A stretch of DNA of 6,965 nucleotides, taken from assembly GCA_014860175.1 (NCBI GenBank), contig JACZKF010000208.1, positions 1-6,965 on the forward strand. Direction: 5' to 3'. Positions 1 to 5,749 of this stretch are shown here, one piece after another. Origin of the DNA: Desulfuromonadales bacterium (lineage in GTDB: Bacteria > Desulfobacterota > Desulfuromonadia > Desulfuromonadales > JACZKF01). Numbering within the stretch: position 1 is the stretch's first letter; each line of letters starts with the position of its first letter. The notes beneath the pieces are model-generated. The model worked only from the letters and a program-made list of their open reading frames with translations. It did not search any database and was not told where the DNA came from. The position numbers were made by a program, and so were the translations under genes.

Positions 1-853
1 GCACCTCCCATTTGTCCAGCGACCATTGGGGGGCAAGGAGCAGATCGCGGGCGCCGTCGCCGGTCAGCCGCTGGATCAGGGTCCGGGGGTGCAGCCGCTC
101 GAGGAAATCGACCGCCATCGCGACATACTCCTCCCGCGCCAGCACCCGGATCCCCCCCTGCTGATAGAGGTCGCCGAGAGGCGTCCCGCGCAAGACGTGC
201 AGCAGGTGGATCTTGATCCCGTCGACCTGCAGGCGGGCCATCTCGTCGGCGGTGGCCAGCATCTGCTCCCGGCTCTCCCCCGGCAGACCGAGAATGACAT
301 GAACACAGACCCGCAGGCCATGGGCCCGGGCGGCCGCGAAACCGTCGAGGAAGGTGGCGTAGTCGTGACCGCGGCGCAACCAGGCGAGGGTCGGGTCGTG
401 ACTGCTCTGCAGCCCCAGCTCCAGCCAGAGATAGGTGCGCCGGTGGAGCTCGCCAAGCAGCGCCAGGACCTCGGCCGGCAGGCAGTCGGGTCGGGTCCCC
501 ACGGCGACTCCGACCACGCCGGCGACTCCGAGCGCCTCGTCGTAGACCTCCCGCAGCCGTGCGACTGGCCCAAAGGTGTTGGAGAACGGCTGGAAATAGG
601 CGATGAAATGGCGCGCCTTGTATTTGCGCATCATCACCTCTTTCCCCTGCTCGATCTGCTCGGCCAGCGGCAGTCGCCGGTCGATGCCGACGGCGCCGGA
701 ACCTCCGGGGTCGCAAAACAGGCAGCCGGGGCGCTCGCTGCCAGGGGCGCGGTTGGGGCAGGAGAAACCGGCGTCGACGGAGATCTTGTGGACCCGGCCG
801 CCGAAGCGCCCCTTCAGATACTGGGAGAAGAGATGGTAGCGCTTGTCATGCAT
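1..853 (-). CDS. Radical SAM protein, TIGR01212 / YhcC-YtqA-like (C-terminus cut by window edge)
   Basis: The minus strand from the ATG at 853-851 reads 284 complete codons without a stop and runs off the window; family members are roughly 300-320 residues, so only a short tail should be missing. The N-terminus has the family pattern KRYHLFSQYLKGRFGGRVHKI followed by a cysteine cluster C32-x11-C44-x2-C47, the expected ligands of the radical-SAM [4Fe-4S] cluster. Further family landmarks are YFQPFSNT from residue 86, GVAVGTRPDCLP near 115, LELGLQSSHD near 143, and VILGLPGE at 186-193. The fold is an Elp3-like radical SAM barrel, presumably cytoplasmic. The B. subtilis relative YtqA has been proposed to act in wobble-uridine (xnm5s2U) tRNA modification; applying that here is inference. 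A purine-rich GGGGGAG lies about 18 nt upstream, too far for an ideal ribosome site, but no better start codon is in frame. It is divergent from the kinase gene. Family assignment is firm, substrate unknown. Confidence 0.92.
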   Translation of the reverse strand, partial: MHDKRYHLFSQYLKGRFGGRVHKISVDAGFSCPNRAPGSERPGCLFCDPGGSGAVGIDRRLPLAEQIEQGKEVMMRKYKARHFIAYFQPFSNTFGPVARLREVYDEALGVAGVVGVAVGTRPDCLPAEVLALLGELHRRTYLWLELGLQSSHDPTLAWLRRGHDYATFLDGFAAARAHGLRVCVHVILGLPGESREQMLATADEMARLQVDGIKIHLLHVLRGTPLGDLYQQGGIRVLAREEYVAMAVDFLERLHPRTLIQRLTGDGARDLLLAPQWSLDKWEV

Positions 854-907
854 GGCGCCACTATGCCACCACCGCTCCCCCGGCGACAAGAGAGAAACCG
901 GTCGTTA

Positions 908-927
908 AAAGGGCTCATTAACCCTTT
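908..927. repeat. Short inverted repeat in the divergent intergenic region
   Basis: AAAGGG (908-913) and CCCTTT (922-927) are perfect complements separated by 8 nt (CTCATTAA). The dyad sits about 11 nt upstream of the proposed -35 element for the kinase gene and about 55 nt upstream of the radical SAM start. It could be an operator for either divergent gene or a weak hairpin; a six-base dyad can also occur by chance. Confidence 0.35.
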
Positions 928-937
928 GTATTCTCCA

Positions 938-965
938 TTGCATTGCCTAGTGGGACTGCTATACT
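938..965 (+). promoter_or_regulatory. Candidate sigma70 promoter for the kinase-regulator genes
   Basis: TTGCAT (938-943) and TATACT (960-965) are separated by 16 nt and resemble the -35 and -10 consensus (TTGACA and TATAAT). Transcription would begin near 972, giving a leader of about 40 nt before the GTG start at 1011. The match is by eye, without a scoring matrix. The rest of 854-1010 holds the dyad at 908-927; I see no convincing minus-strand promoter for the radical SAM gene there, although one must lie in or near this stretch. Confidence 0.5.
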
Positions 966-1010
966 TGCCCCGTTGCCTTTTGGCGGTTCGACCTTCCTTG
1001 CGGTGCCTGT

Positions 1011-2621
1011 GTGGAATTTGCCTGCTGTTGGCACAAAGAGCTCCTTTCTCCGGGCGAATGCCCCTATCTTGGCCCGGGGGAAGAAGACCTCCTGCTGAAT
1101 AGAAGGAAGCGGTTCCTGCGCCGCTGCCTCGAATGTCCGCGGTTTCTGGAAGACCTGCGGGCACTGGACGAGGCGGATCCCCTGGCCGGCCTTTTCCCCT
1201 GGGCCATGGAGGAGTTGCGGGAGCTGCGGGTCCAGCTCCAGACCCAGACCAGCCAGCTGGAAACCCGCAACCGCGAAATCCGCTTTTTGCACGAAGTCAG
1301 CCTGGTGCTGCAGACCTCCGTCGACATGGACGAGGTGATCGCCCTGGCGCTGACGGCGGTGACCGCCGGCAAGGGGTTCGGTCTCAACCGGGCCTTCCTG
1401 CTGCTGGTCGACAAGGAGCGGCAGAATCTCAAGGGGTACTTCGCCGTCGGTCCCCGCCGACCGGAAGAAGCCGAGGTCATCTGGAGGGAAATCGAGGAGC
1501 ACGACTACACGCTGCGGGAGTTGGCGCAACTGTTCCTCGAGCAGAAGATGCCGTCGGAGCGGGAGAAGTTCAAGGATCTGCTGGAGACCCTGTCGGTCCC
1601 TCTCAGCCGCAGCGACCATCTGTTCGTGCGCACCCTCAATGACCAGGCCTCCCGGCATGTTCTCGACCTTTACCGGGAGCCGGACATCGACCCGGCCCAG
1701 GTCCATACCCTCGGGGTCAGGGAGATGATCCTGGTCCCGCTGATCAGCAAGAACCGGCGCATCGGCCTGCTGCTGGCGGACAATGTCATCAACCAGCGGC
1801 CGATCGCCGCCGAAAACCTGCACTCGCTCAAGACCTTTGCTCTGCCGGTCTCCTTCGCCATCGAACGGGCCACCCTCTACGAGCGACTGCAGGAGGAGCT
1901 GGTCAAACTGACCGAGGCCAACCGGCGGCTGAAAGAACAGCAGGAACTGATCGTCCGGATGGAGAAGATGGCCCTGGTGGGGCGGATCACCTCCAACATC
2001 GCCCACTCCATCCGCAACCCGCTCACCATCATCGGCGGCTTTGCCCGCACTTTGATCAAGAGCACGCCGCCCGATGACGGCAAGCGCCAGTACATCGAAT
2101 CGATCGTCCGCGAAGCCCGGCGGCTGGAGGAGATCCTGCAGGAGGTCCTCAACTACTCCGAGTCGCTGCACCCGACTCTCGATCTTTGGGATATCAACAA
2201 CCTGCTGACCGGAGTGGTCGGCAGCCTGCACGAGGATCTGGCCATCGCCGAAACCGACTGCCGACTGCGCCTCGACCCCGGCCTGCCGCAGGTACGCCTT
2301 GATTACAAGAAGATGTCCTACTGCTTCCGCAGCATCCTGACCAACTCCCTTGAGGCGATGGGTCGGGGGGGACGGCTCGAGGTGCGCTCGGAGCGCCACG
2401 GCGACCAGCTGCAGGTGATCATCACCGACAACGGCCCCGGCATGAACCAGGAGATGATCCGGGAGATCACCGCCCCCTTTTTCTCCACCAAGGAGAAAGG
2501 GAGCGGCTTGGGGCTCTCACTGTGTGCCCGCATTCTGGAGGGGCATGGAGCCGACTTCGAGATTCAGAGTGCCGAGGGGATCGGCACCACCTTCATTATC
2601 CGCTTGGGGATTCCGAACTAA
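1011..2621 (+). CDS. Soluble sensor histidine kinase: Cys-rich module, GAF, HisKA, HATPase
   Basis: This 536-residue protein is the sensor of a two-component pair with the response regulator 27 nt downstream. Residues 1-45 hold a cysteine-rich module (C5, C6, C17, C39, C42, plus H8) that could bind a metal or Fe-S cluster. Residues ~66-92 look helical. A GAF-like domain follows at ~93-283, with a charged helical insertion at ~149-236. A coiled coil (~285-320) leads to HisKA with the phosphoacceptor H332 in IAHSIRNPLTIIGG. The ATPase domain has N445 (LTNSLEA), the G1 box D473-x-G-x-G, the G2 box GSGLGL (497-502) and a final GIGTTF motif. There are no membrane segments or signal peptide, so it acts in the cytoplasm. 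The start is GTG: it is the only ATG/GTG/TTG codon between the in-frame stop at 948-950 and the cysteine module, but its ribosome site is poor. Kinase identity is certain; the signal sensed is unknown. Confidence 0.93.
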   Translation: MEFACCWHKELLSPGECPYLGPGEEDLLLNRRKRFLRRCLECPRFLEDLRALDEADPLAGLFPWAMEELRELRVQLQTQTSQLETRNREIRFLHEVSLVLQTSVDMDEVIALALTAVTAGKGFGLNRAFLLLVDKERQNLKGYFAVGPRRPEEAEVIWREIEEHDYTLRELAQLFLEQKMPSEREKFKDLLETLSVPLSRSDHLFVRTLNDQASRHVLDLYREPDIDPAQVHTLGVREMILVPLISKNRRIGLLLADNVINQRPIAAENLHSLKTFALPVSFAIERATLYERLQEELVKLTEANRRLKEQQELIVRMEKMALVGRITSNIAHSIRNPLTIIGGFARTLIKSTPPDDGKRQYIESIVREARRLEEILQEVLNYSESLHPTLDLWDINNLLTGVVGSLHEDLAIAETDCRLRLDPGLPQVRLDYKKMSYCFRSILTNSLEAMGRGGRLEVRSERHGDQLQVIITDNGPGMNQEMIREITAPFFSTKEKGSGLGLSLCARILEGHGADFEIQSAEGIGTTFIIRLGIPN

Positions 2622-2648
2622 GACACCTACTGAAATGGAGATCTCAGC

Positions 2649-3008
2649 ATGGCCCGACTGCTGGTAGTCGATGACGAGCGTGACATCCGCCACCTCTATG
2701 CCGCCGAACTGGAAGACGAGGGGTATGAGGTGGAGACGGCCGGCACCGGCGCCGCTGCCGCCGCCCTGCTGCAGGAGAAAGAGTTCGATCTGGTGGTCCT
2801 GGACATCCAGATGAAGGGGGAGAGCGGGCTGCAGGTTCTGCAGAAGATCGTCCAGGAGAAGGAACGCCTCCCCGTCATTCTCTGCACCGCCTTCAGCTGC
2901 TACAAGGAGGACTTCTCCTCCTGGCTGGCCGACGCCTACGTGGTGAAAAGCTCCGACCTGTCCGAACTGAAAAGCGAGATCCGAAGGCTGCTGGAAAAGA
3001 CAAAATAA
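2649..3008 (+). CDS. Single-domain (CheY-like) response regulator
   Basis: This 119-residue protein is a lone receiver domain with no DNA-binding or enzymatic output. The acidic pocket is D8-D9, the phosphoacceptor is D52 (VVLDIQMKG), the switch threonine is T80, the aromatic switch position is Y97 and the conserved lysine is K100. The lysine is followed by serine rather than the usual proline. GGAG at 2637-2640 lies 8 nt before the ATG. The gene starts 27 nt after the kinase stop, so the two are almost surely co-transcribed and cognate. Without an output domain it must act by protein contact, as part of a phosphorelay, or as a phosphate sink; the sequence does not show which. The C-terminal half (CTAFSCYKEDFSSWLADAYV) has two cysteines, C79 and C84, of unknown importance. 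Confidence 0.93.
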   Translation: MARLLVVDDERDIRHLYAAELEDEGYEVETAGTGAAAAALLQEKEFDLVVLDIQMKGESGLQVLQKIVQEKERLPVILCTAFSCYKEDFSSWLADAYVVKSSDLSELKSEIRRLLEKTK

Positions 3009-3117
3009 GAATTCAGTCTTCGGAATTCAGAATAGGCCAGACTCCGATTTCTTTTCTTCTGGATTCTGGCCCCTGAATTCTGACCCCTGACTCCCTGACC
3101 TGATTCCCTTGACTTCC
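3009..3117. repeat. Degenerate heptanucleotide repeat tract with large imperfect hairpin
   Basis: The gap after the response regulator is repeat DNA. On the plus strand, units starting with CTG fall exactly 7 nt apart at 3066, 3073, 3080 and 3087 (CTGGCCC, CTGAATT, CTGACCC, CTGACTC), with looser units at 3095 and 3100. The left part carries the same motif inverted: GAATTCAG at 3009-3016 and 3023-3030, 14 nt (two units) apart. The two parts can pair: GAATTCAG 3023-3030 with CTGAATTC 3073-3080, and GGCCAGACTCC 3035-3045 with GGATTCTGGCC 3061-3071 (one mismatch), leaving a loop of about 15 nt. No T-run follows, so it is not a standard intrinsic terminator. It may affect mRNA stability or processing between the regulator and the sugar gene. 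The style recalls short tandem repeats between genes in several bacterial groups. Confidence 0.7.
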
Positions 3118-3121
3118 CCGG

Positions 3122-3127
3122 AAAGGA
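3122..3127 (+). promoter_or_regulatory. Ribosome binding site that fixes the start of the nucleotidyltransferase gene
   Basis: AAAGGA lies 8 nt before the ATG at 3136. An in-frame TTG at 3109 would add nine residues, but it lies upstream of this site and within the repeat tract. The nucleotidyltransferase signature also begins directly after the ATG (MKAVIMAGGFGTR), so 3136 is preferred. Confidence 0.75.
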
Positions 3128-3135
3128 CCTTTGCA

Positions 3136-5652
3136 ATGAAAGCCGTGATCATGGCGGGTGGATTCGGGACCCGCATCCACCCCCTGACCATCAATCTGCC
3201 CAAGCCGATGATTCCGCTCGTCAACCGGCCGATCATGCTGCACATCATCGACCTGCTCAAGAAACATGGGATCAGCGAGCTGGTGCTGCTGCTCTACCAT
3301 CAGCCGGAAGCGATCAAGAACTTCTTTGGCGACGGCAGCGAATTCGGGGTCCGTATCACCTACGTGACGCCGCTGGAAGATTTTGGCACCGCCGGCGCCG
3401 TCAAGGCGGCCGGCAAGTTCCTGAAAGAGCGGTTTCTGATCATCAGCGGCGACCTGCTCACCGATTTCGATCTGTCGGCAGCGATCGAATTTCATGAAAC
3501 GCAGCAGGCGCTGGCGACCATTACCCTCACCTCGGTCAAGGATCCGCTGCAGTTCGGCGTCGTGATCACCGACAAACAGGGGCGCATCACCAAATTCCTC
3601 GAAAAACCGGGGTGGGGCGAAGTCTTCTCCGACACCATCAACACCGGCATCTATGTTCTGGAACCGGAGGTCCTCGACCTCATCCCTGACGGGGAGAACC
3701 GCGACTGGTCGAAGGACATCTTCCCGCTGATGCTCGAGCGCCAGATGGCTCTTTTCGGCTGCAACCTGAGCGGATACTGGGCCGACATCGGCAACACCGA
3801 CGCCTACCTGGAGGCCTGCCGGGACATCGCCGCCAAGCGGGTGGAGGTGCAGAAAAGCGAACGCCGCACCAGCCGGCAGGATGCCGACATCTATCTGGGA
3901 GAAGAGGTCCTGATCGAGGAGGGGGAGCGGTCGCGGCTCGAGGGGATGGTCGTCCTCGGCGACAACACCCACATCCTCGGCAAGGTGCGGTTGAAGAACT
4001 GCTTTATCGGCCGCAACTGCCTCATCGAGGATGGTGCCGACCTCGAGAACACGGTTCTCTGGGACAATGTCTATCTGAAGCGCGGGGCGCGCATCAACGG
4101 TGCGGTCCTGTGCCAGAATGTGCGCGCCGGCCGGGGGGTGATCATCGAGGAGGGGGCGGTGATCGCCGACGAGACCAACATCGGCGACGAGGCGCATCTG
4201 CGCAAGGACGTCAAGGTCTGGCCCCGCAAGGTGATCGAGCGGGGGGCGATCGTCACCACCAACCTGATCTGGGGGGAGAAGTGGCGCAAGAGCCTCTTCG
4301 AGGGGTCGCAGGTGCGCGGCCTGACCAACATCGAGCTCACCCCCGAGTTCAGCGCCAAGCTCGGGGCCGCCTACGGCTCCATTCTCCCCAAGGACGCCTT
4401 CATTCTCGGCGGCCGTGACTCGGTCCGTTCCTCCCGCATGCTCAAGCGCTCCTTTGTCGGCGGGCTGCTGTCGGCCGGGGTCAACGTCCGTGACACCAAA
4501 ATGGTCTCTTTGCCGGTGCTGCGCTACAAATTGACCACTTTCGGCGAGGTCGGCGGGGTGCAGTTCCGGCAATCGCCGGAAGATCCGGCGGCGACGGAAA
4601 TTCTCTTCTACGATGGCGAGGGGAACGAGATCTCCTCCTCGACCACCAAGGCAATCGAGCGGATCTTCTACAAGGAGAATTTTCGCCGGGTGCACTACAC
4701 CGAACCGGGTGGCATCTCGGAAATCCCCCGCATCTACGACTATTACCGGGAAGGGTTCCTGCGCGCCCTGGACGGCGATCTGCTGCGCCGCACGGCACCC
4801 AAGGTGGTGGTCGACCTCAACCATTCGGCCGCCGGCAATGTCCTCCCCGCCCTGCTCAACGAACTCGGCTGCGAGGTGATCGAGCTCAACTCCCACGTCA
4901 GTGAAAGCCGCACCGGCGCCTCCCCCGAGCAGGCTGAGCGGGCCCTGCAGCAGCTCTCCAGCATTGTCGTCACCCTGGGGGCGACCGCCGGCTTCTGGCT
5001 CGGCCCCTCGGGCGAGAGGATCCGCTTGATCGACGAAACGGGGCAGCTGCTGGCCGACCACGAGGCGCTGATCACCTTGGCCGCGCTGGTCTGCCGGGCC
5101 GAGCGGCGTGGCAGCCTGGTGGTGCCGGTGCCGGCTCCGCAAGTGGTGGAAGAGATCGCCCGCGAATCGGGGCTGATGGTCAACCGGACCAAGGCCGACG
5201 GCCGCTCCCTGGTTGAGGGGGGGAGAGAGCGGCACGCCCAGTTCGCCGCCGCCATGGACGGCCGCTTCGCCTTCCCCTCTTTTCAGGCCAACTTCGATGC
5301 CCTGTTCACCGTCGCCAAGACGCTGGAGTTGCTGGCCCGCACCGGCGAGAGTCTGAGCAAAGTGCGCCAGGGGTTCCCCGCCCGCGCCTACCAGGCGATC
5401 CAGATCCCCTGTTCCTGGGACCTCAAAGGGGGGCTCATGCGCAAGATGAGCGAAGACTCCGTCGACCGCGAAGCCTCTTTCCTCGATGGCGTCAAAGTGC
5501 AGATCGGCAATGACTGGGCTTTGTTCCTCCCCGACCAGCATCGCCCGGTGGTGCACCTCATTGCCGAGGCGGCAGACCGGGTGACGGTCGAGCGGCTGCT
5601 GGAGAGCTACCGGCGCAAAGTCGAGCAGTGGAAACTCGACCTGCAGGAGTAA
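3136..5652 (+). CDS. Sugar-1-phosphate nucleotidyltransferase (GDP-mannose pyrophosphorylase-like) fused to beta-helix and PMM-like domain
   Basis: This 838-residue protein has three parts. Residues 1-~235 form a nucleotidyltransferase: G8-G9-x-G11-T12-R13 with PLT, then LPKP with K23, the metal/substrate region SGD106 and D110, FLEKP (E156-K157), NTGIYVLEPEVL, and YWADIGN (214-220). It should join NTP and a sugar-1-phosphate, most likely GTP and mannose-1-phosphate, though glucose-1-phosphate cannot be excluded. Residues ~251-379 are hexapeptide-type left-handed beta-helix repeats (IGRNCLIEDGA, IIEEGAVIADETNIGDEA), usually for oligomerisation or regulation. Residues ~400-838 resemble phosphomannomutase/phosphoglucomutase, but all four catalytic loops look degenerate: S480 in RQSPEDP replaces TASHNP, 616-628 lacks the DGDxDR metal loop, ~705-714 lacks GE-SGH, and 797-804 lacks the R-SGT phosphate loop. 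Similar ~840-residue proteins occur in cyanobacteria and deltaproteobacteria under the name mannose-1-phosphate guanylyltransferase. The first domain is firm; mutase activity is doubtful. Confidence 0.92.
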   Translation: MKAVIMAGGFGTRIHPLTINLPKPMIPLVNRPIMLHIIDLLKKHGISELVLLLYHQPEAIKNFFGDGSEFGVRITYVTPLEDFGTAGAVKAAGKFLKERFLIISGDLLTDFDLSAAIEFHETQQALATITLTSVKDPLQFGVVITDKQGRITKFLEKPGWGEVFSDTINTGIYVLEPEVLDLIPDGENRDWSKDIFPLMLERQMALFGCNLSGYWADIGNTDAYLEACRDIAAKRVEVQKSERRTSRQDADIYLGEEVLIEEGERSRLEGMVVLGDNTHILGKVRLKNCFIGRNCLIEDGADLENTVLWDNVYLKRGARINGAVLCQNVRAGRGVIIEEGAVIADETNIGDEAHLRKDVKVWPRKVIERGAIVTTNLIWGEKWRKSLFEGSQVRGLTNIELTPEFSAKLGAAYGSILPKDAFILGGRDSVRSSRMLKRSFVGGLLSAGVNVRDTKMVSLPVLRYKLTTFGEVGGVQFRQSPEDPAATEILFYDGEGNEISSSTTKAIERIFYKENFRRVHYTEPGGISEIPRIYDYYREGFLRALDGDLLRRTAPKVVVDLNHSAAGNVLPALLNELGCEVIELNSHVSESRTGASPEQAERALQQLSSIVVTLGATAGFWLGPSGERIRLIDETGQLLADHEALITLAALVCRAERRGSLVVPVPAPQVVEEIARESGLMVNRTKADGRSLVEGGRERHAQFAAAMDGRFAFPSFQANFDALFTVAKTLELLARTGESLSKVRQGFPARAYQAIQIPCSWDLKGGLMRKMSEDSVDREASFLDGVKVQIGNDWALFLPDQHRPVVHLIAEAADRVTVERLLESYRRKVEQWKLDLQE

Positions 5653-5678
5653 GGGCAAATCACCGGCGGTGAAGAAAG

Positions 5679-5707
5679 GGGGACGGTCCCCTCAAGGGGC
5701 AGTCCCC
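5679..5707. repeat. REP-like double palindrome
   Basis: GGGGACGGTCCCC (5679-5691) is a perfect 13-nt odd palindrome. After TCAA comes GGGGCAGTCCCC (5696-5707), the same motif lacking one base. The whole can also fold as one hairpin: GGGGAC 5679-5684 with GTCCCC 5702-5707 outside, and CCCC 5688-5691 with GGGG 5696-5699 inside around a TCAA loop. No T-run follows on the plus strand, so a normal intrinsic terminator is unlikely. It lies between the nucleotidyltransferase stop and the GH57 start and may separate their expression. GGGGAC-GTCCCC palindromes recall extragenic repeats associated with REP-type transposases; that link is from memory and untested here. Confidence 0.6.
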
Positions 5708-5749
5708 GAAAACATTGCCCGCCCCGGCAAGTATGTTATGTAGTTGAGA

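Noticed and set aside
981..1001. TGGC...TTGC as a sigma54 promoter before the kinase gene.
   Set aside because: The GG and GC dinucleotides are 16 nt apart rather than the required 10.
26..1102. A 358-codon plus-strand frame opposite the radical SAM gene and running into the kinase start region.
   Set aside because: The minus strand encodes a clear radical SAM protein. This frame crosses the divergent promoter region and overlaps the kinase N-terminus out of frame.
918..2399. A 493-codon minus-strand frame opposite the kinase gene.
   Set aside because: Same reasoning: it mirrors a gene with clear kinase boxes, and its product has no recognisable motif.
3023..3080. The hairpin after the response regulator as an intrinsic terminator.
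   Set aside because: The stem is interrupted and no T-run follows on the plus strand.
3109..3135. TTG at 3109 as an upstream start of the nucleotidyltransferase, adding nine residues.
   Set aside because: The ribosome site AAAGGA at 3122-3127 serves the ATG at 3136, and the conserved N-terminus begins at that ATG.
3013..5658. An 881-codon open frame on the minus strand across the whole nucleotidyltransferase gene.
   Set aside because: It lies antisense to a gene with unmistakable family motifs, and its translation is low-complexity, rich in Asp, Gly, Pro, Gln and Leu with no recognisable domain. Long antisense frames are common in high-GC genes.
5679..5707. The palindrome pair after the nucleotidyltransferase as a rho-independent terminator.
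   Set aside because: It is followed by GAAAACATTG rather than a T-run; a REP-like repeat is the better description.
5715..5742. TTGCCC-16-TATGTA as a promoter for the GH57 gene.
   Set aside because: Weak -10 match, and it would place transcription start at or after the start codon. Possible only for a leaderless mRNA, so not listed.
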